Positions 38,461 to 52,108 of a DNA stretch of 64,000 nt are shown here, piece after piece. Location of the stretch: the NCBI GenBank assembly GCA_038380795.1, contig CM076259.1:25216977-25280976 (forward strand). Direction: 5' to 3'. The stretch comes from Pyrocephalus nanus (lineage: Eukaryota > Chordata > Aves > Passeriformes > Tyrannidae). How positions within the stretch are numbered: the stretch's first letter is position 1; each line of letters begins with the position of its first letter. Under the pieces are notes generated by a model. That model saw only the letters and a program-made list of their open reading frames with translations, was not told where the DNA came from and did no database searches. Made by a program: the position numbers and the translations under genes.

Positions 38461-41400
38461 ATCTATCTCTCTGTTACAAAGCCAGTCTGTTCCTTTCAGA
38501 GAGTATGCAGTGGAGAGATGTTAGTACTCATGTCTATAATAAAGCAGGTTCCTCCAGGTATGGTGTTGTTCATATTTTCATATAATGTCTGTAGGGTTCT
38601 CACTGTGCTCCCAGAGCATTGGAAAAAGACTCAGGTATCAACATAATTTCTCCCACCAGCAGGAGTGGCTGCCCAGCAGATGAGCTGGGGTCTTGACTGT
38701 TCTGGGCTGCTCATTCATCTCTGACTTTTCCTGGTGCTTTGTAGTAGAGATGTTTCTCTGTGGAGAAAAAAATAACTCCAAGAATACATGTCTCTTTAGA
38801 TCCAACTTCCTCTGATATCTTCCACTCAGAAGACAGTGTTTCCAGTCCCCTGCACCAGACACTATTCTTTCCTGTAGAGCCCATTTTGCATGAAAGGACC
38901 TCATTTAGAGCTCAGAGGAGAAAGGAGGGAGGTGATTCAGTGTCCACTGATTTTGGATGACTGAGCATCTCTTAAGTTCTTCAGCCAAAGCACTCACGAT
39001 TTACTATCTAGAGTGTTTTTTGTTAAGAGTCAAAAGAGTCAAATATTTTACCATGCAATTGAAACTTTTGTCTGTTATTCACAGCTCAACTCCCCCTAGA
39101 GAAATGACAAATCAGAATAATGGTAAACTGAGTTCTGGCTACAAAATAAAAAAGCAAAAGTCTGTGTTGCTATTTCTCACTTTGGATTTAAATCCTCTGG
39201 ACTGAACAGCCCTTACCAGGCACTGTGTAAAGTTTTTTCCTAAAATAAGATGACAGGGGTCAGGGGCCCAAGCTAAGCTGATTAGCACAACTAAAGCTGT
39301 ATCACATTGCTACAGTAGGGTCATATGATTTATCACTGGGATAAATATTTAGGAAGCTTCCCAAGGGAAGAGGAATAGATGGGACTGACTATAGAAGCCA
39401 GGGAAAATGGGCAACTGGGATATGGCTAACAAAGGGTCCGATACCATTTGCCTGTCATAATACAGATCAAAAAATCAGGAGTTGTTTTCCAATGGAAGTT
39501 ACATCTCCCATCAGCTTCCCCTCTGAGTATGTGTTCTGATCCACAGGACTCTGGATCACCTTCACTGAAAGGCAGAGTTTTCAGCAGGCAGACTGTGTCA
39601 CTCTGTTAACAGGTGCCACCATTTTGCCAGGCTTTGGTGGCACAGATCAGTCCTGCTACCCTCTCCCAGCAGCTAAGGACAGCACAGTGCCCATTACAGA
39701 AGGGCAGCATGCTCATCAGCAAGTCAAATTGGCTTTCCATGAGCTCTGGCTTTCCCAGAGGCAGCACGGGACCCTCCCTGAAGGACAGGTGGGGTAGAAA
39801 GTTTGAAGGGGCTCTGAGCAGCCACCAAACCGTGACAGTATGTAAGTGATGTGCAGGGGAGTGGTACTCAGCTTGACTCAGACCCTGAGTTCTCCTCTAT
39901 GGCCAAGTTGCAACCCTCACTCTGCTGGGGGTCTGCTAGCAGGTGCTGACTGGCCTCAGAAGTTTTGTCCCTGTTCAGCAGGGACAAAGAGGCCCATGGA
40001 CTCCTCTTCCTAGCAGAAATGATGGGCAATATCCTGGGCTGGAGCCCAGCCTTCATAATTAGGGCCAGAGTCTGGCTCAGCCACCGACCCACTCACCCTG
40101 AGCCACCCAGACCCACAATGTGAAAAGTTTCCTGAGCTCCCTCCATAACTCACAGCAACTAAAGTGGTCACTGTGAGGGCTGAGGGGCAGGCAGGGAGGG
40201 AGGCACTGCCCCAGTGACCACCCTGGGGTCCCACTGCATCACGCAGGGAGGCTCCTTTGTCCTGCTGAGACCTGGATGCCTGGGGAGCAAAGGCGAGGCC
40301 CGAGGATTTCAAAGGAGGTGAGGCATGAAGGCAAGGAGGCTGCGAACTATGGAAAATGAGCATACAGCCATTCTGGAGAACCTGTATTATTAAACAGGTG
40401 CGAATGCCAGCTGCCTCCTGTCCTGGAGGGGGTGGAGGGGGTGTGCTTTCCACACATGTAGTGCCTATACAAAACCTTTCCCCCGTCAAACTCAGTGGTG
40501 AAAAAAAGAAGCCACCAGAAGTTAACCTTCTCCTCTAACCCCAGCTTAACCAGTTCTCATTTCTTCACTGTTTGTCTTTCCTGCCTTGTTGCAGACCGAG
40601 GTTGTTTGCCAGAAAATAAGACAAAGGCTTGTTGCTGCCAGAATCTGCCCTTCCAACAACAAGGAATAGCAGTAAGTGAGCAAGTAGGGATACACAGAGC
40701 TGTACAGAGAGCAGAAGAGAATAGCTCCTATTATTTTGGTAAGTTGCTGTTGACTTAGAGGCAGGACTCTCAGGGAAAGGTAACAGCTGGTGTTAGACAA
40801 ATGATACGGCTAGAAAAAAAACAGAAGAGCTTTTAGACACACAAATCCTTCCGAGCTGAAGCAAAGGGCTATAAACGTCAGCCTAAGCACATATTGGAAA
40901 TGTTTCCTCTAAATCTCTCTCTTTGGCAAAAAATGAGGCTTTGTGGGGAAAGAACTTGCCCCTCCTCAGGGAGTAAAATAGAGGCATGACTGGATCCCTG
41001 ATCCCAGCTCTTCTGCAATCAGGTGGTGTTTCCTTACCTGTAGAAGCCACTGCTGTTGCTGAATCCACCAAACAAAGCCTGTTATGCTATTGCAATAGCA
41101 CCCCAGTACTTGTGGGTCCCGGCAGATGCTCTGCCCCACTGCATCACTACACATGAGCAGTTTGCAAGTGCCACTCAGACACAGCCTTGTGATGCTGAGC
41201 TCTGGTTTGTGATTTGCACTGACCTCAGAGATTTCAGGTCAGTGTATGCAAGTGCTTAACTCAGTCTTTGCTGCAAACATTCATTATATTTTGAAAATAA
41301 AAGGAAAAAAAGGACCAGTTTGCAGACCCTAGGGAGAGGCAGAGAGGCAGCAGGGTTGAGCAGAGCTCAGGAACTGCATCAGCGTTAAAAGAAGTGGGTA

Positions 41401-43211
41401 AATTAGGAGAGGCACAGCATGAAAACACTGCTGAGCTGAGACATGGTGATGGTCAGTGAAGCAAACTACGCTCTGCTAAGTTGCAGGGTCAAGCAGCAGT
41501 ATTATATTGATTAGTGATGTCAAAGAAGACTGGTCTCAGACACAGCAGACAGTTCACATTGCATTGCGGGTACTGTACGTCTGCTTGATCTGAACAGCAG
41601 TGCCATTTGTCCTTGGACAGATGCCTTGGCTTTGATATAGCACAACGAGGTTTGCACAAGAGACTGCATTCAAGTATAATTGTAGTAAGTGTCACAGGAC
41701 AAACCCAGGCTATGGGTGGCAAACTCTGTCCCTGTGACTGGTGCTCAGACATGCAATTTCCTATTGCATGGTGTGGACGTTTCCCGACTTGCTGTGTCAG
41801 ACCTGCCTCACCCTCTTCTTTCCCCCTGTTATGAAACTCGAGATGCTTCCCCAGCAACAACACTATTTTGTTCAGGAGGGAAAAACCTAGGCCTGATCTA
41901 CCCTGCTATCAACAAGCAGGTGTCTCAGATAGCAACAAAAGAACCAGCATCAATAATGGAGAGGGGTGAGAGAGACAGAGATGCAATGAAGTGGAGAGAG
42001 GGAAGCCAATCAACTTAATGAAATAAGGTGCAAGGTTAGTGAAGGGCTATTTATAGACTCCAACTGGTTCAGCCCTGTGCACTTAGAGGCTGGTTCAAAC
42101 TGGCTCCTTAACAGCAGTAATAATCATTACCGAAAAGAAAGAGGAAAAAAAAGTGAAAGCTTGGAAAATTCACTGCCGGAGGTAAAGCTTTAGAGCCGGG
42201 TCTGGCTGGAGTCAGAAGTAACTGCATTACTGAGAGATTGAAAGGTTAATAGGAAACCAGCTGACACTGAAAGAGAACAATTAGAGAGGTTAAGGGGCTT
42301 AATATTAGATTAATGGTTGCCTGGAGGAGCAAAAGCAGAGATTTCAGGAAAATGGGAGAATGGTGAGCAGAAGGCTGGGGTTTTTTTATGGATGGAGAGC
42401 CCCAGGTCTGCTCCTGCCACTCCCCGGATAAACTGGAAGAAGATGGCTCTGTCATTCCTTGCCTGTCTTGCTCAGTCTCCTGTTTCCATCTTTCTTCCTC
42501 TTCTCCCCTCTGTTTGTCTCTGTAAGTCTCTTTGAGTTTGTACTCTCTACCTTAAGCACTGCCTGTGTGGTTTTATATTGTCTTCCTTGTGTTCCTCCTC
42601 CATTCTCCCACTGTCTCTGTAAAGGTCATAATAAAATGATGCTTAGTATTTCCAATGGCCCTTCATTCCTCTTTGGAGGAATGCTGCTCTCCAGAGACAG
42701 GGATGGTGGGAATGGACACTTTTATCTGCATTACCCGTAACCAGGACTCAAAGCTTCAAAGAGGAAAAAAAAAAGGGTTGTCAAAGATCAGATGACAGGT
42801 CTGTTTACCAGCATATTCTCCCCAACTAGATGGACAATACTGACACTGATGAGGTCCCTGACTATAAACAGCAATTTTAAAAGACTTTTTAGCAGGAAAA
42901 TATTGGACATACTGCAAAGAAGACCAATTCAGCAAGATACAAACTAGCATGGATCAGTGTAATCTCCAAACCTGAAAGGGGGGTTGAAAATACTAGGGAG
43001 GGGACATTCAGCACCAGGAATGCATTCCTACTAGATGAAGAGCCATATGTATGGTGCTTCTGTGTGGTGGGCTGAGAACTGAACAGATAGAAGTTTAGAT
43101 CCTGCCTTTTACGTGAAGACTACAAAAGACTGGAGGATGTTCTGTAGACATGCTGGATGATCTGAAACCTTGTATAGCAGAGAGGAGATACACTGTGCTC
43201 CATTCTCCCAC

Positions 43212-43253
43212 AGTAGCAAAGTATTTGGTATGAGTAGCAAAGGATTTGGGATG
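43212..43253 (+). repeat. Two-copy tandem 21-bp repeat
   Basis: agtagcaaagtatttggtat(g) is followed directly by agtagcaaaggatttgggat(g), 19 of 21 bases identical. A recent small duplication. Confidence 0.8.
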
Positions 43254-44334
43254 GACTCCTTGCATCTGTTCAGTGCAGACGCCCCAGCTGTACCATGTCC
43301 TGTCCCATTTTGCCATGGCCACTGCAGTTCCTAACATAGTCAGTCCCCTGACAGTCCCTGTACCTCAGTGCCAGGAGAGCCTTGTCACACAGCACCACCA
43401 ACTGCTGCTCTGGACAATGCTGGGAGCCTTGAACTGCTCCCTGCACCACTCCAAGGGACTCCTGTGACCCAGAGAGAGATTCTTCCCTCCTGCACCATCC
43501 TTGGCTGCTACACTCAAGGATCATTACAAATGCACGTGCTTCTCCCATGGGACAGGGAGAACTTTCCCCGAGTGCCTGGCCCTTGAAGGCTGCTTGTGTA
43601 GTGAAACAAGTGCAAACTGGCTGGATCCTTCTGTATCTTACACTGCTTCCCACAGCACAGCCTCCCCTCTGAAAATCTCTGCAGCAAGATTAGAAAAAAA
43701 TGCATTCAGCACTTCCTTCTAGGGTTGTAAAAGCCAGGCTGGGACTCCAACACTTTGCAGGCACCCGATAGAGAAGTTTCCTCACTCGTGATAATGACAG
43801 CAAATGTCCCAGCCCAGAGAAGTTGTGGTCATTCATGGCATATTAGCCCCCATACACGTGAAATGTGGTGCTCTGGCTTAATGCAAAACTATGGAGGTCA
43901 CCTAGGGGATCCTCAGGAGAAGTCTGAGAAAGCTCTGGCTGACATCAGAAGGCAGCTCAAGCTGTTTTCTTCTTCCATCTGTGTCAGCTGAGCACTGATT
44001 TCTTACCAGCTAGGACATTGCTGATCAAAAGAAAGACCAGAAAGATGGCTAGAGAAACATTTATGGAATGTGTTATTCCTCGGGTCTCTCTTTCAAACAG
44101 CCACATCTGCTTAAAAGCAGTGAGTCTGAAGGTACAGGCTCTCCCTGTCACCTTCCCATTCTACATAGGAGCACTTCTCAGGTCTAAAACAAGCCTCCCC
44201 TATGAGTCTGGCCATCCACATTCCTGGAGCTGCATGTCTGCTTCAAAAGATCTGATATCCTCTGCGTGTTGACCTCCGCCATAGCCTGGGGGTACCCATC
44301 ACCTGCAGCCTGAAATGCCCCAGAGTTCAAAGCA

Positions 44335-44405
44335 CATTTCAGCAAAGCACCTTGAAGTGCTGTACAAACAGCCATTAATCCTCAAACCATTGGTAGGAGT
44401 CAGGC
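44335..44405 (-). mobile_element. MIR/CORE-SINE-like fragment
   Basis: The segment aagtgctgtacaaacagcca followed by ttaatcctca resembles the reverse complement of the 3' half of the ancient MIR SINE (agcgctttacat...attaatcctcacaac). It is a short relic; the family call is by recall. Confidence 0.4.
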
Positions 44406-44409
44406 TGTA

Positions 44410-47400
44410 ATTATTTGGCTCACCGTTTATCTCTGGAACTCACTGTGCCCGTTCCCCCGGCCTGTGGATGAAAGAAGGTAAAACAATACCTACCATTTCA
44501 TAACAAATTGCAAATTAAATCTACTGCAGCTCAGCCTTTAAGGGAAATGTTACCTTTTCCATAATCACCTCCTGCAGGCAAGTGCAACAGCTACACTTTA
44601 ACAGTTAGGTAAACTTTGACAAAAATATGTAAGTGAAATAGCCAACAAGAGGTAGAAGATTTTCAAGAGCAGAAATAAGGAATCCTACATCTTGGTTCCT
44701 TGATTTATCAACTGAGTTGTCTCTGCTCCACCCCTAGCCACCCTTAAAGATGATCGTCAAAGGAAAAGAAATGTCACTTATGTCCTCTATGTGCCTTTGT
44801 AATAGACTAAGGAGACGTTGGGTTTCAATGGAAAAAGAATAAGCGTTTTTCCACTTGTTTTCTTACATTAGAAATGCAGGTCTTCAGGAGCCTAAAAGTC
44901 TCCAGTCTGTCTAGATCGTGGCAAAACCAGGACCAAACAAAGACAAGAGGGCAAGAACGGGGTGGAGGAGAGGAGAGGGGAGGGGAGATTGAGCCAAACT
45001 CACAACGTGCTGTTTGCAAGCAACAACTGCATAAACACAGTAACAAAATGACGCACAAAATATCAGTAAGAAATTACATGCTGTTCAAGAGCTGATTTTC
45101 CCCCAGCTCCAGCCAGGGTGTGAGAATCCACAGAGGTCAAACTCTGAGTACCCCAGGAGATCTGCACAGAAAGAAGAAAAGAAAAATGATCCTCATACCT
45201 TCTTCTTCTTCTCAAACAGAAGCCAATAAGTGACATGAGATTTGAAATAAGACAGACCCAACCTACAGGAATGGGTAGAACTAGGCAACAAAAGCAGAGA
45301 AATGGCTGTCCTTTCTGTGCCTCCTGTGTTGGCCAGATTCATGCAGAGGAATCCCTGGAGAGGAGATGCTGAAGGGAAGGAGCATGGGGAGGGGTGGAGT
45401 AAACCAACAAAACAAAAGGCAGTTACAAAGTGAAGCGGAGGTGAAGAAAGCAGCAGAAGGACAGGGCTGTAGCAAATGTCAGCACACAGAGGAAACGGTC
45501 GTACTTCAGTCCAAAAAGCAGAAAGGTCACTCAGTCAGTTTCTAACTGACAAAGTTGTCCCTTCTCTGCCCTCTTCCCACAGTTCCCTCTCCTACCTGCT
45601 CCAGGGAGGCAGCAGGACCCCTGCTCTGGTCTAAGACCAGAAGGCAGTAAAGAAAAATTTCAGTAATTTCCAGGTGTACCTTTTTAAGCTAATTCTGTGG
45701 TTGGGAGGTTTAATTACAGCTAGACTGCAATATGCAGGCTTTGCACTGCTTTAATAGCCCGGGATCAAAACCTGTATGACGAGAAGGTGGAGGGAAGGGT
45801 GTAGGAAAGGGTGTTGGAGGGGTGGGAGGGGGGAACAGGGGATCAGGGTGGCACTGCAGCTGTATTGAAAGACGTGTAATCCACCAGGTCGTGTGGCTGA
45901 GGGATACACAAACCATGTTTGCACAAGGGCATTTGGTTGCAAGTCGCTGGATACTTCAAGGGCTAAAATCCAATTCAGTAAGCAAAAGCCTTTCCTCAGG
46001 AAATCTGTTTTCCTAATTCTTAGGAGGTAGCTCCTTCAGAAATCTCCAAGCACCAAGCTTGGAGAGTAATTAATAATCTGTTCAAATTATTTTTTTTAAG
46101 ATTAAATAATTATCTATTAAAATTACCTCCCACCTGTCAAACTGTCTGCCAGTAATGCTTCATTGCTATACCTGGGTGTTCTGGAACCCAGGAGATGTCC
46201 AAGAACTGTTTGCAGTAACCAAGCGTAAATCTTGCAGCAACCTGTATCAGGAAGCAGGTAAATACACTCACTGCCCAGCTCACAGCCCCCTGAGGCTTTG
46301 CCTGAACTTTCCAGGCCGAACTGGTGCCTTGAGGTTGCCTTGAGCTATCACGACACCATTCCTCCGTAAAAGGGAGATGGAAGAGACTGCCTTTGTCAGA
46401 TTCCACAGCAGCCAAGCAATTGCTGATCCTAGAGCGGTGCCTGCTGGCCAGTCGTATCACAAGCGTTTGGAAATATTTCTACAGGCATCGAAGTTTCAGT
46501 CAAGTTCAGGAAAACATTTCTAGGGAAGAGCTGCGTGTCCAGCTCTGCCATGTTTCTGCCAGGGAGCTGTCATCCAAGTTCCCACCCACTGCAAACAAGC
46601 TGTCCTAATTTAATGAATCAGTCTAGTATTTATTTCTACCGGTTCTCCAGCCTCATGCTGTTTCTCATCTTTCTTTACTCTTTGATGTTTTGTGATTTTT
46701 TAAGCCAATCTCAAGGGAATAGATGACTTTATTACTTTAATATAACTGATGCTGTCTTGATAATGCAATTCCCTGTGAAAGTTAAGCTTCTTTACAGTGT
46801 ACTCCTATCAAGATCCTTAACATTTCTAATGTTGGATGCTAAGAACATCAGGCACCTCAAATCACTTAGAGCTTTTGAAAAGTCTGACATTTTTCATACC
46901 TTTGACATACAGAATCATGCTCAAAATTCCAACAATGCTGCTATTGTGCAGGCTGGGTGAAATGGCTGCTAAAAGCACTGTTCTTTTACCGTCCTTATGA
47001 TGTGCTGGAGAAAGAAATGATGCTATGGGTGAAACTGTTCTCATAACAGAGGCAGTGTCTTGCATGCTCACAAAATGATGAATACAAAAAAGATGAAATT
47101 GCAAAGAAATTATCTTCAGAGATATAATGTAGCACTCTTAGGCCATCGCCACAGATGTATAACAAAGTATTACACTGGAATTCATCATCAGCTGAGAGTC
47201 TGGAGACAACTTAGATATGAACAATAGAAAACAAGTAGTGTATCTTGTATGCCTGAATTTACAGAGTGAAAGAAAATAGAGTTCTATCAGAAGATAGGAA
47301 TTATGTCCCCTCAAGCCCACAGCTTTTCAAGGTAACAACACACACTTATCTATATACAAATACATAAACACAGCCCTACTTCTAAGGGAGGAGTTTAAAA

Positions 47401-48500
47401 TTACTAAGACTGGTAATGAAAAAGGGTTGCATCCATTGTTATGAGTCTTCCAGGGGCTGAAACAGTAGAGCAAACTCTCTTTTGGACCCATATTTTCTCA
47501 CTGATGGAAGGTGGTGCCATGTGTTAGGCAGCCTCAGAGAGAGATTTCCCGTTATTCACATGTTTTTGGTATTTTGCCGCACTTGAACTGCAAGGTTCAA
47601 ATTTTACATCCTCAGCATAAACAAGGCAGATGTAGGTGGGAGGTGGGCAGGCAGACAGAAACAATGGTAAGGCTGTTAAAATGCCTTTCTGAAGAATTGG
47701 ATGTTATCTGTAAAACTGTTTGAGCTTCCCCATGCTGTACATAAACCAAAACATTCAGTTGAATATGTATTTAAGGTAGACAGCAGCCAAATGTTCTGTG
47801 TTGAACCAGCAGCCGCACAGATTTTAAGCATGCTACAGCTTCAGCAGATGAGAGGATCCCTCTCCCCACATCCACTCCAGCACAACTCAGTGGAGACTGC
47901 TATATCTGGGGAAAATGGACCCCAAGCAGTTCACAGCCCAGCACAGGGACTATTCTCCTGGCAAACATTGTAGTAACTTAAAGCCATTTCTACTCCAAAA
48001 GCTCCTACACACTAAGAGGTTAACAATCTCTTTCTTCAGTATATACTTCCCTCCCCTGTACGAGCAGCGTATGATACAGAGATGTGCACACACATTCATA
48101 CACACAGAACATAAACATTTGCACATACACAAAGAACATGATTTCCAGATATTATTGGCCTTCATCTAACAAGTCAAAGCACCATCATGTACTGCTCATT
48201 TATAAGTAGCTTTTCTCCTGAATGCACTGTTTCTAGCAGAAGGGGAGAACAAGAGCATAGGGAACTCTGTTTTCTGTGCTATCTAAACACATGGAGTTTC
48301 CCCTGAACAGAATTCATACATGGAATGTCATACCAAGCAGTTTGTGCATTCCCTGTTTCTCCATGTGTGCAATGAAGGATTTTGCTAGTAGCTTGTAGCT
48401 GCAACTGAAGGTGAACAGAGTTCTACCTTAGGCTTATGAAGGCCCCAAGGCTACACAAACATGCAGGAAAGCCAAGGCTCGGTCATGAATACTCCCTAAT
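44410..48500. other. Gene-free stretch with purine-rich tracts
   Basis: No exon or RNA gene recognised. It contains a purine-rich run near 44940-44990 and a G-quadruplex motif at 45819-45841. Confidence 0.55.
45819..45841 (+). other. G-quadruplex motif
   Basis: Four G-runs of at least three (GGGG, GGG, GGGGGG, GGGG) are separated by loops of 1, 1 and 4 bases, inside a G-rich block at 45785-45850. This is a strong match to the standard quadruplex pattern. Confidence 0.7.
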
Positions 48501-48504
48501 CAGT

Positions 48505-48600
48505 GAACACATCTGGCAGACTTGGCCATAACCTCACTGTGCACCAGTTTGCCCATCTGTAAAAAGGGGATAGTACCACTGTCTGCCTTAGGCCACAGAA
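48505..48600 (+). mobile_element. MIR/CORE-SINE-like fragment
   Basis: The sequence cagtttgcccatctgtaaaa then aggggatagtaccac matches the MIR core (cagtttcctcatctgtaaaatggggataatagtacc). The preceding taacctcactgtgcac matches its taacctctctgtgcc. An ancient SINE relic in + orientation. Confidence 0.6.
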
Positions 48601-48604
48601 AGTT

Positions 48605-51600
48605 TGTTTGGGAAATGGCCAGATGCTATGGTGTGGACATTATAACATCTGAAAGAAAGTGAATTACTTTAAAGTACATCTCAGGTTATACTCAAAAGAG
48701 AACGCCAGGGGGCTGCACAAAGTTAATGCAAAAAAAATCAAACAAAATGTTGAAGCAGGAACTATTTACTACCAATTTCACGATCTGCTGGAAAGTCTAT
48801 TTTCAGAATGGGGGAATAAGGGAAGACGGTGCAGAAAGGATTGAATTCAACAATCTCTAATCTTTCAGTGTTTTATTTTGCTGCTACAAAGAACTTCTGC
48901 CATAATTCATTTGGCTTCAGAAAGAAAGAACTGAAAAACAACCAGATGATAAATAACTATTAATATGGAGCATATCACTAGTGATTACAGTGTTTCAATT
49001 CACCATATATGTTACAGCTGTGAGAGTATACTGATTATAAGAAGCATATTAAATGAGTTCTGGTTAATATATGGCAGAGTTGATCAGAGGACTTTCTCAT
49101 TAACCAGTGCTGTTGAGCAAAACTTGTGATTCAGAGCCATGATGGAGCCTAAGAACAGTAGTCAGGTTGGCATTCCATGCACTGATTTATTTGGGGATCA
49201 TATAACAGTGGTCTCAAATTAGGTATTATTTTCCATGACCTTCTTACCTGCTAGGTTGGCCACAGGAACCAACCAGGTCCACAACACTGGAAGGCAATGA
49301 AACGTTTCTCAGGATGCTGGCATGCTTCAGAGTGGGTGTAATTTATCAGCTGTGAAAGGACCTTGAGCAATAAAGCACTGCATGGAACCTGCTTAACTCC
49401 TCAGTGGCAAAACTGTGGTGCCCTAGTAAAGATTTTCTCTTCCTGCTCTTGAGGAGCAAAGGAAAAGCAGTGGAGACCGGAAACAGAAGGCTCCTCAGAG
49501 CCCAGAACACAAGCACAGAACACCATCAGTCTATGTGTAAAGGGAAATATGATCCACAGCATCCCTGAGTCACAGTATCTTTTTACAGGGTGCAAGTGTC
49601 CCACCCCCATGGGCTGGCCCTCAGCCATGAAAGCCTCCAACCTCAAAGTCCCACTGCCACTTCCTTATAGTTTTCTTATTAAAGCCAAGTTTTGGCCCGT
49701 CCTGCCTGCTGGCTTTGCATTACCCTAAATCATAATGAGATCATTTTCCCCAAGGGTCCAGACTCCTCTTCCTGATGTCCTAAAGATAAGATAAAATGTT
49801 GCGTGTCTTAGTCAGTTTCTAATTTCTTTAGGGGAAAAAAAAAAATTGGCCCTTGAAAGCATCTATAACAAACTACTCCACAGTGCAAGCCACTCCCACA
49901 CTCCCTAAATGCCCTTTGTCTGAGTAAGCAGGCAGCAACCTGCCTCCCACAGCTCTTAATGCAAAAAATGCAAAACAGCTAATCCATAGATGATTCATCT
50001 CTGAATCAATGGCCTTCCTTGGAAAACTACCCACTCCACACAGCAGAAAGAACCTGGGAGTATTTCCCTACACTGCTGGATTTAAGTCCTGCCCCAGCAG
50101 AGCAATGCCACCCGGACATACAGAGTTTCAGGCTTCCATTCAGGCATCTAAAGCTCCTTGCCTCTTTTAAGTAGTGTCTCCCTAGGACAGTCCTCCAGCT
50201 TACACGATAGACACCACCATCACCAAGGACTTCTTTTTTATTAGTTTAGTTAAATGAGTTATTTACTTTAGCTTCACACTCACTTAAAACTGAGAACTTG
50301 CAACTGGAAGTGAAACCCCTGAAAATGTATTTCTCAACCAGACCTAGCAGGGAAATGCTGATACCAATGGAAAGGCATGGCTCCTCTGTTGCCAGGACTA
50401 CAAGACACAACCTACTGCATCGGGCAAGCATTTCAAAAGATCATTCTGGTATTAATTTATCCTTGTAGCCCTAAAATGGTCTGTTTTACAGTACTCTGCG
50501 CAGAATTTCAAGACCTTCTTTGCACTTATCCACCTACCATTCATCACTCAGTTCCCCTCCATTCTGCCTTCCTGGTCCAACTCTACACTCTCTTTCCCCC
50601 CTATTCCCCAGGAACCAAAGAAGTATCCAAAATGCATACTCAAAGCATCCTGATTCTCCCCAGTGAAGAGGAATGGTAACCAAACACAACTGGACATGAT
50701 AGAAGAGGAAAACACATTCTAAATGGGAAAGAAACTTGTGATTTATAAGGCTAGGAATTATTTTTTCTAGGTAGAGAGGCACAGTTGCTAGAAAAAAATT
50801 GACAAGTTTTGGGATCACAGGCATATCCTCAGATACCCAACAGAAGCAGCAGCTGCATTATACTCAAGTTTTGACCCAAGTTTTATACTTGGGTCATGTA
50901 AAACTTGACAGAGTAGAAACCTGGATGCATCTTCGGGCACAGGATACACTGATTTCTCTCATGGCTGCACTAGTTAAGCCACAGTGGTCAACAAAGTGCC
51001 CGGCAGTCAAGTCCACACACCATCTTTTAAGGAGGAAAGTTCTCTTGAGGTCAACTCTATAGCAAAGTTCCTCCAAATTTTGTTCAGGTGCTCGTCAGGG
51101 TCCATAGAAATGTTTCATGTCCTCGTCGCTACACCACAATTCAAACTGCACCCAGAGGTAGTAAAGCAAACAAGTTCACCTCCCCCATGCTGCCTTGGGT
51201 GTCAGTAAATTACCTGCTACTGCTTGAAGAGCATTGCAAACTTCAGTTGCAGCAGCATGACACATAGGGTCTGTGTCAACTTCCTGCATTCTGCCAGGCG
51301 TAATCAATGCCTGGTTTTAAGGCACAGCTAAATCTGCTCAAAAGGCAACACAATGCATGTTGGTGTTCCTGCTGTCCCTAGATTTTCGCTCTTGGATTCC
51401 AGTCCTCACAACTCTGCCAGTGTAGCTCCATATGAATTTAGCTCTTGGGCACTGATGAAGGCTGTTTCAACCCACAGGATTGCTTTCACACTATAATCTG
51501 TCAGAGATCATTCCCAACAGCTGCACAGCCAATGATCAAGTGCGAAAGGTGCAACTTTTCAGCTAGCACTGCTAAATCCAGAACAGAGTGCTTGCAAACA

Positions 51601-52100
51601 ACTAAAAGCTAGCCTGAGCATGGCAGCACAACACAAAGCTGCCTGCACGACTGTGGTTTGAATTTGATGCCTAAAATCCATACAATCATTTCTACAGTAC
51701 AATGGAGCTCTGATCTCACTTATTCTGGGATTAATGAAGAGCAACATCTCCTGTAGGCACTACTTTCCTAGGTTAAAACTAGCATAGAGAAAAGAGATTC
51801 AGGACCAAGGAATTAATCAGGATGTGTCCTGTGAGCACAAGCACTTAGCAACAGCTTCCACTCCCTGTTTCTCAGTAAGAGAATGAGAAAATGGCAAAAA
51901 TGAGGTCTCCACATCAGCATGTGCTGGGACTCAGGGATGTCAGAGGGCAGGCTCGCTTCCTGGAATAGTCAGCATTTCCTGGATTCAAGTTGTACACAGG
52001 CCTGAAATAGCTCTTTGCATCTTGAGTGAGCTTCTGATATTGAAAATGGCCTATTTTTGCATTTGCTGCAAGATAAGACTGGACACAAGCTTTTCACAGG
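48605..52100. other. Gene-free stretch
   Basis: No exon, RNA gene or recognisable transposon. It contains one strong inverted repeat (50865-50907), listed separately. Confidence 0.5.
50865..50907. repeat. Hairpin-forming inverted repeat with everted TGACCC/GGGTCA half-sites
   Basis: A perfect 10-bp inverted repeat, TGACCCAAGT (50872-50881) and ACTTGGGTCA (50887-50896), is separated by TTTAT. It is extended by an outer 7-bp stem, CAAGTTT (50865-50871) with AAACTTG (50901-50907), after a 4-base bulge. GGGTCA resembles a nuclear-receptor half-site. Confidence 0.75.
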
Positions 52101-52108
52101 AAAAAAAG

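Larger units (their letters stand above)
25340..44330. other. Gene-free stretch
   Basis: About 19 kb without a recognisable exon, RNA gene or intact transposon. Base composition is ordinary and there is no CpG-island-like block. It holds several short tandem duplications (35.54, 36.35, 38.42 and 43.21 kb) and an HNF1-like motif at 34304. The longest open frame, 25656-26210, has no acceptor/donor structure or family motif and is not called. Confidence 0.55.

Noticed and set aside
10906..52100. Possible CD58/IGSF3 immunoglobulin-type exons, expected from mammalian gene order
   Set aside because: No exon with paired Cys, the YxC motif and suitable splice sites was seen on either strand.
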